Assembly: GCA_963677935.2 (NCBI GenBank)
Contig: CAXXEH010000003.1
Location: 3,348,001-3,412,000 of the forward strand
Reading direction: 5' to 3'
From: JAAFHB01 sp963677935
GTDB taxonomy: Bacteria > Bacteroidota > Bacteroidia > Bacteroidales > Prolixibacteraceae
Length of the DNA stretch: 64,000 bases
A program made the position numbers and the translations under genes. The notes under the pieces were generated by a model that worked only from the letters and a program-made list of their open reading frames with translations, was not told where the DNA came from and ran no database searches. Shown piece after piece: positions 33,044 through 41,384 of this stretch. Every line of letters starts with the position of its first letter. Positions within the stretch are counted from its first letter, which is position 1.

Positions 33044-34690
33044 TTATTTTCCTGCATTTAAAACGGGGAGGATAATATGTGATGGAGTATCCTTTCCATA
33101 ATGGACAGTTTGATTTGCGGGCATAAAACGTATAGCAGTAAAGGCAGGTTCACAACTGTTTAAACTGCGGTTAAAACGGGGAAACCACCCCGAAGTAATT
33201 ACGACCCGCAACTGATGTCCCTGTTTTAGTTCATACCCCGTTGACCAGACCGAAATCTCCTGTTTTTTTATCTTATGACCCGAAAAATGGACTTTTGCCC
33301 CACCTTCCTGGATATTGATGATATCACCATTTGGGAAAACATCCTGGATGCAAACAAAAAAATCGGTGCATTCCACATCGCTTGAGAGGTACAAAACTGC
33401 AGACAAATCGCCCAGCAGCGTTAAAGGGTCTTTCAAAATCGGGGTGGCAAAAATCAACTGGTCTTTCCTTTCCAGATTACTGTTTTGTAAAGCCGGTCCA
33501 ATATTTGTGCCTAGCCCGGTCCCTCCTGCACTCAAATAAGGCTTATCAGGGAAATAAGTATACTGAAGCGTTCCTTTCGTCGGACAACCTTTTGCAGAGA
33601 GATAATTGTCTTTCCCAATATAATAAGCTGTTGATTTTGATTCCCTGGGGGGCCATACATCAGAACCAAAATAATCGTTCCTTTCCATGATAAACAAGCT
33701 ATATTTCTTGTCTGTAAAAGGCGGAACCATAATAACATGCGAAGGGTCTGCCAGGTGATTGATCAGAAAGTTACCAATAATCTCCTCCTGTTTGCCTGTA
33801 TTTCCAGAGCCACCATACTCTTTCTTAATTCCCTGGGAACCATGGCACCAGGGACCTATCACGAGCCGGTTGTCAGGCGAACCTTTGATTACAAGAGACT
33901 GAAAATCGGATATTTGCTGTTTTAAAAATATATCATACCATCCGGCAACAGAAAGAATAGGAGCATTTATAATCCTCCTATGGTCCTGAGACTTCCAGTA
34001 GTTGTCGTATTGACCATGTTCGATCCAGTCGTTTATGAATTTCACATCATACGATACCGAATCATCGGCTGAAGAGAGTGGTAAGATGTAATAGGATTTG
34101 GGTATTGCCTTAAGTAAAGTTTCATCGACTTGTTTTGCCGAAATGACAAGTCCCCAGTTAAATGCTGTTTGAAGAGATAACAGTGAATCTGGGTAGAGCA
34201 GATCGTAAATGCTGGCACCTGTTAAATGAGGAGTCAAAACATCCAATGAATCAGCGATCGCCCACTGCGTATAACCCACATAACTGCCACCCCAACCTCC
34301 GATTTTTCCGTTTGACCATTTTTGCGCTCTGATCCATTTTAAAGTTGCCAACCCATCTTCACGTTCATTTATAAACGGGTAAAACGCTCCGCCTGACTTA
34401 AATCTTCCCCTGCAATCCTGCGATACAACAGCGATATTATTTTTCAGAAATTTTTCCGCAGAACCCTTGACCGCATCTTTGTTGTAGGGTGTACGAACCA
34501 ATATCACAGGAACAGGCCTGTTTATTTCTGGCAGATAGATATCAGTCGCTAAAGTTGTCCCGTCTTTCATTGGAATGGCTACTTCCAGTTTTCGGTAATC
34601 CTTCGCTTTATCCTCCGCACTCAGGTCTAAAGAGAAGGAAATAAGCAACAAGAAAAAGAACAATAATCTGTTAATGGAATAGTTGCGCAT
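33044..34690 (-). CDS. S15/CocE-NonD-type serine hydrolase, secreted
   Basis: A 548-residue protein with a signal peptide (residues 8-24, ending LSAE). The alpha/beta-hydrolase domain has 'IPMKDGTTLATDIYLP' at the start, 'ILVRTPYNKD', 'SQDCRGRFKSGG', 'GKIGGWGGSYVGYTQW' (nucleophile Ser in GGSYVG) and 'VAGWYDIFLKQQ'. The C-terminal 200 residues are the jelly-roll of X-Pro dipeptidyl-peptidase/cocaine-esterase relatives. It might be an acyl- or peptidase-type hydrolase; in a glycan locus an esterase is equally likely. It lies downstream of the LacI gene with a LacI-type palindrome in the 72-bp gap. Confidence 0.85.
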   Translation of the reverse strand: MRNYSINRLLFFFLLLISFSLDLSAEDKAKDYRKLEVAIPMKDGTTLATDIYLPEINRPVPVILVRTPYNKDAVKGSAEKFLKNNIAVVSQDCRGRFKSGGAFYPFINEREDGLATLKWIRAQKWSNGKIGGWGGSYVGYTQWAIADSLDVLTPHLTGASIYDLLYPDSLLSLQTAFNWGLVISAKQVDETLLKAIPKSYYILPLSSADDSVSYDVKFINDWIEHGQYDNYWKSQDHRRIINAPILSVAGWYDIFLKQQISDFQSLVIKGSPDNRLVIGPWCHGSQGIKKEYGGSGNTGKQEEIIGNFLINHLADPSHVIMVPPFTDKKYSLFIMERNDYFGSDVWPPRESKSTAYYIGKDNYLSAKGCPTKGTLQYTYFPDKPYLSAGGTGLGTNIGPALQNSNLERKDQLIFATPILKDPLTLLGDLSAVLYLSSDVECTDFFVCIQDVFPNGDIINIQEGGAKVHFSGHKIKKQEISVWSTGYELKQGHQLRVVITSGWFPRFNRSLNSCEPAFTAIRFMPANQTVHYGKDTPSHIILPVLNAGK

Positions 34691-34733
34691 AATTGAATTG
34701 CTGTTAGGAAAATAAAATCAAAATACAAATTCA

Positions 34734-34747
34734 CTAAATCGATTTCT
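34734..34747 (-). promoter_or_regulatory. Candidate LacI-family operator upstream of the S15-like gene
   Basis: CTAAATCGATTTCT contains the perfect 10-bp palindrome AAATCGATTT with a central CG. It lies 44 bp before the S15-like start and 16 bp after the LacI stop. It is related to sites at 29374 (CTAAATCGTTTTAG) and 54798 (GCTAAGTCGTTTTAGC). Confidence 0.45.
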
Positions 34748-34762
34748 TAAAATACAAAAAAA

Positions 34763-35791
34763 TTATGATCCGCAGGATTTCCGGATGATCAAATCTGTTT
34801 TGAGAATGATTTTTTGAATTTTAGAGATGGTTTCGGGATGTTTAAGTTCATTGATAATCAGCTGGACCGCAGTTTTTCCAATTTCCTTAAGCGGTTGGTT
34901 AACAACAGTTACCGGACTGACACAGATTTTATAGGCGTCGGGATTGTCGAAACTGACGATGGCAATATCATCGGGAATTTTCAGTCCCATAGCCGTGATC
35001 GATTCGATGCCATTAATTCCGAGCTTACTTGTTGAAAACAGAATTGCATCAACTTTTTTATTTCCAGGTTTTCCCACCAGTTCTTTTATGGCTTTTGCCA
35101 CATCTTTGTTTTCATGTGAAAAGGGGAGCACTTTTATCAGGCTTTCGTCGACAGGAATTGAAGCATCCCTGAGTGCCTGTTTGTAACCTTCGGTCCGCTC
35201 CTTCATGTTCACAAGATTCAGATTGACGGTGATATTGGCGATTTTTTTCCTCCCACGGGCCAACAAATGGTTTGTTGCCTGATAAGCAGCATCGAAATTA
35301 TCGATTACGATATAACTACATTCAATTTCAGGAAAATACCGATCAATTAAAACGAGGGGGACCTGCCCCATTGCAAGAACCCGGATTTGTTCCTCACTAT
35401 TCATTGGGGGTGAAATAATATAACCATCCACCTGGCTTTGCTGAAGCATAGCGATCTGCTGCCTCGACTTTTCCGGATTTTCATCAGAACTGCAAAAAAT
35501 TACCCGATAACCATAACGGGCGGCTTCCTGTTCTATTTCACGTCCTAAAATTCCAAAAAAAGGATTGGCAATGTCGGCAATGATCAGCCCGATGGTATTG
35601 GTTTTCCCGGTTCGTAACCCCTGAGCAATCCGGTTAGGTTGATAATTCAGATCTTTGGCAACCTGTAGCACCTTTTTGCAAATATCTTCACTGATTCGAA
35701 ATTCCTTTCCCTTTCCGTTTAAAACAAAAGAGACAAGGGTTTTGGATACTCCAAGGTGTTTCGCTATATCGCTGAGTGATGTTTTTTTCAT
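34763..35791 (-). CDS. LacI-family transcriptional regulator
   Basis: A 342-residue regulator. Residues 3-58 are the LacI helix-turn-helix with hinge helix: 'SLSDIAKHLGVSKTLVSFVLNG' and 'LNYQPNRIAQGLRTGKTNTIGLI' (split). The rest is a periplasmic-binding-protein-like sugar-binding domain ('DIANPFFGILGREIEQEA', 'GYIISPPMNSEE', 'VVIDNFDAAYQATNHLLARGRKKIANI', 'DDIAIVSFDNPDAYKI'). It would bind a sugar or sugar phosphate and control nearby glycan genes. The three AAATCG-centred palindromes in the window are its best candidate targets. It is transcribed in line with the Gfo/Idh/MocA gene (125-bp gap) and the S15-like gene. Confidence 0.93.
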   Translation of the reverse strand: MKKTSLSDIAKHLGVSKTLVSFVLNGKGKEFRISEDICKKVLQVAKDLNYQPNRIAQGLRTGKTNTIGLIIADIANPFFGILGREIEQEAARYGYRVIFCSSDENPEKSRQQIAMLQQSQVDGYIISPPMNSEEQIRVLAMGQVPLVLIDRYFPEIECSYIVIDNFDAAYQATNHLLARGRKKIANITVNLNLVNMKERTEGYKQALRDASIPVDESLIKVLPFSHENKDVAKAIKELVGKPGNKKVDAILFSTSKLGINGIESITAMGLKIPDDIAIVSFDNPDAYKICVSPVTVVNQPLKEIGKTAVQLIINELKHPETISKIQKIILKTDLIIRKSCGS

Positions 35792-35916
35792 ATAAACTGA
35801 TGTGTCTTCTTATCGGAAGATGTTTTCAAAATTTGCAATTATTCAATTATAATACAGGAGAATCATCGGAATCACCCTGCAAATATTAGCGTGGCCAAAA
35901 TTAGGTAAAACAAAGA

Positions 35917-37290
35917 TCAAAACAACGGGTGGTCAACGATCTCCTCTTTAGCCCTGTCCCAAAACATTTTTTTTCCTTCTCTGTAACTCCGCGTTGCCAT
36001 CACGCAGCCGATAGAATGCCAGAAACCGGTATGGATGTTTCCATTGGTCTCCTGATTCCGGCTTCGCATACAATCAGCCCAATTATCCATATGAAATTTG
36101 CTATCATCGTCGAGTCCTACAGGAGGAAGCTTCATTCCATATTCCTCGGTAGTGATCATCTCTGCTTTCCCATTTTTAACCGCCTCTTTCATACCTTCGT
36201 AAAAATCGAAACCACCAGGCAATTTTTGATGTTCCGGAATATAAAACCAACGGGGACTCCCTTCACCTCCATGTGCAAAAAGGGACCCCTCCTTACCTCG
36301 AATCAGGCTGTAATCACCAAATTTATTGGCATAACTGGATGAATAAGAGTACAATAATTTAGAATCATTATATGTTGCAAGTGCCTGAAAGGTGTCGGGA
36401 TTCTGCCGGATATCCGGCCAGCCGAAAATGCCGCCGTTAGCTACCATCGTATCGGGGATGGCAGTATCGGTATAAAAATGAGCCAATCCGATGGCATGCG
36501 ACATCCATTGGGAGGTAATACCACCCGAATAATCACGGAATATGCGGAATTCGCAATATTTCCAGGGATCAAACGGAACATAGGGTTTACCCAGAAGCCA
36601 CCTTTTCCAGTCGGTATCCTCTTCATGCATAGCCGCCACATTGGGATTATTTGGATTGTGCCAGCGTGGACCATTATCGTTCCAGACCTGCTCAATCTTG
36701 GTGATCTGTCCCAATTTCCCGGAGCGGACAATCTCGCGGATCTTAAGCTGAATAGGTTCACTCAACCATTGCGAACCCATTTGAACCACCTGCTTTGAGC
36801 CAAGAACCGCCTCCCTTGCCAGTTTGGCATCATCGACACAATCGGCCATCGGTTTTTCGCAATAGCAATCTTTCCCCGCTTTGACAACCTCAGCCAGAAT
36901 CTTTGCATGCTGGAAATCTCCGGTTGCAATCATCACTCCATCCACTTCAGGAAGCGCCAACATTTGGTCAAAATACTGAAACTGCCGAACCTCGTTACCA
37001 AACAACTCTTTACACCTGGCGGCTGTACCTTCGCGGTTCTTTTTCCAAAGATCGCAAACCGCTACAACTCCCAGGTTTTTCTCCTTCGCCGACATCTTTA
37101 CCATATTCTGATGTCCCTTACTTCTGGAACCACATCCTAGAAAAGCGATGTTGATACGATCGTTTGCCCCGATAATCCTTTTATACGAAGCAGCACTCAT
37201 CGACGAAGCGCTTGTGACAATTGCAGCCCCGGTCAATCCAAGCGCCGACTTCCCAACAAAATTCCTTCTTGTAATTTTCTCTTTAGCCAT
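35917..37290 (-). CDS. Gfo/Idh/MocA-family oxidoreductase with Tat-like signal
   Basis: A 457-residue NAD(P)-dependent oxidoreductase. The N-terminus 'KITRRNFVGKSALGLTGAAIV' is a twin-arginine signal, so a folded, cofactor-loaded enzyme would be exported, as in GH109-like and related periplasmic Gfo/Idh/MocA enzymes. The Rossmann part has 'INIAFLGCGSRSKGH' (46-60), 'GVVAVCDLWKKNRE', 'VDGVMIATGDFQHA' and 'GKDCYCEKPMADCVDDA' with the E-K-P motif. The C-terminal part has 'WLSEPIQLKIREIVRSGKLGQITKI' (split) and a Trp-rich substrate domain. It could oxidise or reduce a sugar or cleave a glycoside by a redox mechanism; the sequence does not decide. DUF1080 proteins, which act on 3-keto sugars in some systems, are also present in this window. 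Confidence 0.9.
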   Translation of the reverse strand: MAKEKITRRNFVGKSALGLTGAAIVTSASSMSAASYKRIIGANDRINIAFLGCGSRSKGHQNMVKMSAKEKNLGVVAVCDLWKKNREGTAARCKELFGNEVRQFQYFDQMLALPEVDGVMIATGDFQHAKILAEVVKAGKDCYCEKPMADCVDDAKLAREAVLGSKQVVQMGSQWLSEPIQLKIREIVRSGKLGQITKIEQVWNDNGPRWHNPNNPNVAAMHEEDTDWKRWLLGKPYVPFDPWKYCEFRIFRDYSGGITSQWMSHAIGLAHFYTDTAIPDTMVANGGIFGWPDIRQNPDTFQALATYNDSKLLYSYSSSYANKFGDYSLIRGKEGSLFAHGGEGSPRWFYIPEHQKLPGGFDFYEGMKEAVKNGKAEMITTEEYGMKLPPVGLDDDSKFHMDNWADCMRSRNQETNGNIHTGFWHSIGCVMATRSYREGKKMFWDRAKEEIVDHPLF

Positions 37291-37334
37291 TGTTATTCGG
37301 TTAATTAATTATCGTTTAAATATTTCCATTATTT

Positions 37335-38663
37335 TCATATCAGGCCTAAAACATAATTCATTGTCTCATCTCCCGACTTTGAAATATCCGGCTCAACGCC
37401 AGTTCTGTTCAGGTTTTTACCATCACTGGTATAAAAATCAGAATCGGGAAGAATAAGATCAAATTCACTATTAATCATCAGACTTTCAGGCAAAAATGTT
37501 ATCCCTGCCGTTTTTTGACCTATGATGGTCGCTATCTTCTCCTTTTTTAATGTATAAATAAGCATTTCAGCCACTTTCGACGATTTTCCATCAGCCAGAA
37601 CATAAACCTTGCCTTGAAAAGGTTTTTCTACCGGGACAATATTCAATACACGACCGGGATCTTTGTAAAGCCCATCAGGTCTGAAGTCCTTATCAGTAAA
37701 TCCCCTGAACAGTTTTTGATAATCTCCTGCCTGGGGAATTGTCTTATTGCTGTCGTTCCATCGCCTGGTCAGATATACTCCTGGACAGAAAGGTTTATGC
37801 GACAAGTAATTTGCAATTATATTGGCCCCAACGGGGGTTAACCGATTGTTACCGCGAAGGTCAAGTATCAGTTTCTTATACCCTTTTATTGTGATGATCG
37901 CGGAAAGGCTATCCATATCTTTCTGATTGACAGGAATACTGTTGGCATCAAAAAATGCAGTGCCGGGTTTTATTTCTCTCACAGCGGGCCTGGTCCTTCT
38001 TCCGGCAGAGGGATAGTCTGCTCTTTTCTTATTCATCTCATAAGGTGAAAACGGAAGTTTTTTCCCAAGCCAGAAAAAGGTTGCAGCAAGTTCATAATCG
38101 TCAGAGATCTTAGATTTCAGCTCATTGACCCTCTTCTTAAACTCTTTCCAGTCATCTGTAAGAAGCCATGCAGAATTGAAAAGCGATCTTTCAGTAATTA
38201 AGAATGCAGCATTTACGATTGATTCATAATTCCTGATCGGCTTTTTATCTGCAACTTTAACACCTGTCAAAGAGTGTGACCGGCTTTTAAGATCTGTATA
38301 TTTCCCATAGAAATGGTTTCCCACGATTGATGCAGAAAAAAGGAATTGTTTATCGAAATAGGTGAAGGTGCCGTTTAAAAGCAAACTGTCATTTTTATTC
38401 CGGGTTTTCCCATCAATAAATACAATTTCAGGATATTTGAGCTTGCCAGCTGCTTTTGCAAGGGTATAGGTAAAGACTCCGGCCAGATCCTTCAGCGCAT
38501 CTTTTCGGGTATAAGCCTCAAACGTACTTTTCTCACGGTTAAGATCAAGGGTGAGCAGAATCTCGTCGCCATACTCATTTGCAACTTTCCAGAAAGTCTG
38601 GGAAGACGCAAGAAATGGCTGTAAAAGCAAAATGGTTAAAAGTAAAAACCGGTATCGATCCAT
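37335..38663 (-). CDS. S41 peptidase-like protein, possibly inactive
   Basis: A 442-residue protein with a signal peptide (residues 1-21, ending ASSQ). Residues of about 240-435 follow the C-terminal processing peptidase (S41) core: 'KKLILDLRGNNRLTPVGANIIANYL', 'GKVYVLADGKSSKVAEMLIYTLKKEKIATIIGQKTAGI' (split) and 'GVEPDI'. In active S41 enzymes the block before the conserved Glu reads S-A-A/x-E; here it reads K-V-A-E, so Lys replaces the usual Ser three residues before Glu, and two Ser stand just before it. No PDZ domain is evident. The N-terminal 180 residues are beta-rich and unlike any domain I recognise. Role unknown; perhaps binding or atypical hydrolysis at the periplasm. Confidence 0.7.
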   Translation of the reverse strand: MDRYRFLLLTILLLQPFLASSQTFWKVANEYGDEILLTLDLNREKSTFEAYTRKDALKDLAGVFTYTLAKAAGKLKYPEIVFIDGKTRNKNDSLLLNGTFTYFDKQFLFSASIVGNHFYGKYTDLKSRSHSLTGVKVADKKPIRNYESIVNAAFLITERSLFNSAWLLTDDWKEFKKRVNELKSKISDDYELAATFFWLGKKLPFSPYEMNKKRADYPSAGRRTRPAVREIKPGTAFFDANSIPVNQKDMDSLSAIITIKGYKKLILDLRGNNRLTPVGANIIANYLSHKPFCPGVYLTRRWNDSNKTIPQAGDYQKLFRGFTDKDFRPDGLYKDPGRVLNIVPVEKPFQGKVYVLADGKSSKVAEMLIYTLKKEKIATIIGQKTAGITFLPESLMINSEFDLILPDSDFYTSDGKNLNRTGVEPDISKSGDETMNYVLGLI

Positions 38664-38682
38664 TAGTTGTTCATTTCTGGTT

Positions 38683-38728
38683 AAGCGACCGGGTGACCAT
38701 TCATTTTCTGGACAATCACCCGATCACT
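38683..38728 (+). repeat. Dispersed 45-bp imperfect palindrome, copy B
   Basis: AAGCGACCGGGTGACC at the left and AATCACCCGATCACT at the right can pair over most of their length. It matches 23738-23782 in the opposite orientation. It lies between the S41-like start and the GH20-like stop, where it could also end transcripts. Confidence 0.6.
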
Positions 38729-38736
38729 AATTTATA

Positions 38737-41373
38737 CTATTTTGTAAGCCATGTTTTCCCTGTCCAGTTAATCTCTGCTGTTTGTGAGAGACCATAGGAA
38801 CGGTCATCGCTGTACCATTCGGTGTGCATCAAGCCCATAAAATTGGGGTTGCCGGCATTCTGTAATAAAATGCGTTCCCATGCCTGGTGGTTAACCAGGT
38901 GATCCCATGGTGAGCCATAAGTTCGGAAACCCTTGTTCAACAGATAGTTTGCCCCCATTTCGAGAAGGTCGCGCTGGAGGAAATTTTCAGCTGAATAGTA
39001 CCAGTGAGCCATGATGATGTCCTTATGGAGCAAGTCACCCGTTTTTTCAAGTTGTTTTAATCCCGCATTGTGATAAGGGTTTACGCAATCGGCCCACATA
39101 ATCATATCCACATTAGGGTCATGTTTTTTGATAATATCTCTCATATTGTTGATTTGATAGGCGACCAGTTCGTATTCCTTCATGTGCCGTTTTATGCAAC
39201 GACTGTCACTGTTCACCAGACCAATTTCATCATGATTGACATGCAACTTCAGAGGCTTTAACGTTTTAATAACCAATCCGGCCAGACGATCAAATTCCTC
39301 GTATGCAACCTCTTCGGAGGGGCATGTTTTAGAGAACCGGTGCGCCCTGCTGTCGATGATATCCCCCGTAAGAAAAATAGTCCCATCCCGCGGAATACGT
39401 CCTGAACTGATTCTTTCAATCACAGCCGGAGATGAAGAGACGATATTGTAGTCCTTTCCAGCCTCATAAATCATCCCCCCTTTGATTGCCGAACGGAATA
39501 CCGGCCGTGAACTTTCAATATTTACCAGTCTTTGAAAGGTAAATTCAGCACGATCACCCTTAAATGTCACAGGTTCGTTTTCTAATAAAAACCCCTCTTC
39601 CCACGAAGGATCACCAGATATCCAAAGTATTGGAATCGGTTCAACCTGGAAGCTTTTAATGAAATCAAAATACTCCTTTAATCCCTTTTGGATTTCAGGA
39701 TCATCGATCTTCTGGTAATCACCGGAGCGAACCACGATTTCGTTGTATTTCAGATCAACATATTCAAGAATCCGGTCTTTGGTTTTTTGGGTCATTGGCA
39801 CTGGAAGAAGCTGAAAAGTTGCACGATGAGCCGCTGCCGGAAAATCAAGCAGATCAACCGCAGGAAGTGGGATATTCATTTCGAACAGCTGCCTGAGTGT
39901 TACCACTCCAAAATGCAAACCTCTGGTCGTGGCGCCAATCACCTTTATCTGATGATGATCCACCAGAATCCGATATGCCTCATTATTGGGAAAAAAGGTC
40001 CCTTTTGCTTCAGGAAAATCTTTTTGTAATCCGAAAACAACAGCTCCATTATCAGATTGTTTCCAGCTTACACCCTGCTTACCCTGCAATAAATCCCCGA
40101 TACGTCCGATATCGGCATTCACTCCACCGTGGGTCAAATCATTAAAGGTAAGCTCTTTGCCAATCAGAAATTCAGCTTTTTTCAGAAGTACGATATTTTG
40201 TATCTCGGGAAACACCTTATGATAAGGGGATGGGGCGTTTTTAATCGAGGTAAGCCATTTCTCATAACGATCGGCCACCTCCTGTTGTGTCCATGCGTCC
40301 ATTGCCTCGAGGTTTCCGGCTTTGGCATCGTCGGTAAGCTGGTAGGCCATACATTTTGCATTTTTGAGTTCCTGCTGACCATGGAAGAGGGTCGAGTCGG
40401 GTAACGGAATCTCGCGGAAATGCTGTAGAGTTTCGTTAATATCGGGTGCTTTTCCGACGAACAAATAATTACGCAGAAAGCTCTGCTTTCCGTCGGGTAA
40501 GTCGATTGCACATGAAACCGGATGAAGACCGTCAATGAGATGAAGGGAAGATTTTTTGATCTTCAATGTCTCGCCCAGATTTGTTTTGTACGATGTAATA
40601 ACATGATTTCCATCCTGATCCATTATGTTGATCAATGCCGGAATTTTACGCTGCAGCAGTTCAATTTTATACCGTTGTCCGGCAAAGATCTGATATTCAT
40701 CTGTTGTTTCGGTGATTTCAGGCCGGGTGTATAAATAAACGCTCTGCTCAACCTGCCTGGCGGTTGCCGCAAAATCGAGAAATCGCAGCTGAAAACTCCA
40801 TTTCCCAAAACCCTGAGAGATTTTGACACAAAAATAGTTATCCCCTTTTTTCAGAATGACGGGGATCTGATCCCGGTCAGGTTCTTCTGATCCCATTGTA
40901 TTATGTTCCAGTATTCGTTCCCCATTCTGCCAAATTCTTATCCCGTCGTTGGAGGTTACCGACAAAACCATTTTCTTTTCTACAGATGAATTGACCACAC
41001 AGGCAGCATAAACGATGGTCTGTACATTGGGTGTCAAAATCTCACTCAATGGAATCAGACCGAACGAATTTCTGAACCTTGTCCATTTTAATATCTGTCC
41101 GTCAGGATGTTTTACCTCCATTCCTTCATAAGGCCTGATCTGACCTTCTCCACCATATTGGATCAGGTAATCACGATAATGACCCAATGATGTCGAATCA
41201 AACCGATACTGGTTGATTCCCGCGGGTAATGGATTCGGAAACGGACCGCACAACAACCACTCGCGCAGGAACATTCCGGGCTTCGGATCTTTGTAAACCG
41301 GTCCGGGTTGAATTGCATATAAACTTGTGGTTACCAACAACAAAAACATGAATAATTGCAACATCTTTTTCAT
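38737..41373 (-). CDS. GH20-like multidomain putative glycosidase, secreted
   Basis: An 878-residue protein with a signal peptide (residues 1-20, ending LYA). Residues of about 30-215 look like a galactose-binding/PA14-type beta-domain ('REWLLCGPFPNPL', 'VLSVTSNDGIRIWQNGERILEH'). Residues of about 425-515 match the alpha/beta N-terminal domain that precedes GH20 and GH84/GH67-type barrels ('NEAYRILVDHHQIKVIGATTRGLHFGVVTLRQLFE', split). A TIM barrel follows, with 'HVNHDEIGLVN' as the expected acid pair (GH20 enzymes have an Asp-Glu pair here), 'VDMIMWADC' and 'IIMAHWYYS'. The product is plausibly a hexosaminidase-like glycosidase, but the Asp-Glu context differs from classic GH20, so another family is possible. 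It is 11 bp downstream of GH78. Confidence 0.6.
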   Translation of the reverse strand: MKKMLQLFMFLLLVTTSLYAIQPGPVYKDPKPGMFLREWLLCGPFPNPLPAGINQYRFDSTSLGHYRDYLIQYGGEGQIRPYEGMEVKHPDGQILKWTRFRNSFGLIPLSEILTPNVQTIVYAACVVNSSVEKKMVLSVTSNDGIRIWQNGERILEHNTMGSEEPDRDQIPVILKKGDNYFCVKISQGFGKWSFQLRFLDFAATARQVEQSVYLYTRPEITETTDEYQIFAGQRYKIELLQRKIPALINIMDQDGNHVITSYKTNLGETLKIKKSSLHLIDGLHPVSCAIDLPDGKQSFLRNYLFVGKAPDINETLQHFREIPLPDSTLFHGQQELKNAKCMAYQLTDDAKAGNLEAMDAWTQQEVADRYEKWLTSIKNAPSPYHKVFPEIQNIVLLKKAEFLIGKELTFNDLTHGGVNADIGRIGDLLQGKQGVSWKQSDNGAVVFGLQKDFPEAKGTFFPNNEAYRILVDHHQIKVIGATTRGLHFGVVTLRQLFEMNIPLPAVDLLDFPAAAHRATFQLLPVPMTQKTKDRILEYVDLKYNEIVVRSGDYQKIDDPEIQKGLKEYFDFIKSFQVEPIPILWISGDPSWEEGFLLENEPVTFKGDRAEFTFQRLVNIESSRPVFRSAIKGGMIYEAGKDYNIVSSSPAVIERISSGRIPRDGTIFLTGDIIDSRAHRFSKTCPSEEVAYEEFDRLAGLVIKTLKPLKLHVNHDEIGLVNSDSRCIKRHMKEYELVAYQINNMRDIIKKHDPNVDMIMWADCVNPYHNAGLKQLEKTGDLLHKDIIMAHWYYSAENFLQRDLLEMGANYLLNKGFRTYGSPWDHLVNHQAWERILLQNAGNPNFMGLMHTEWYSDDRSYGLSQTAEINWTGKTWLTK

Positions 41374-41384
41374 AGTAGGTCGTT

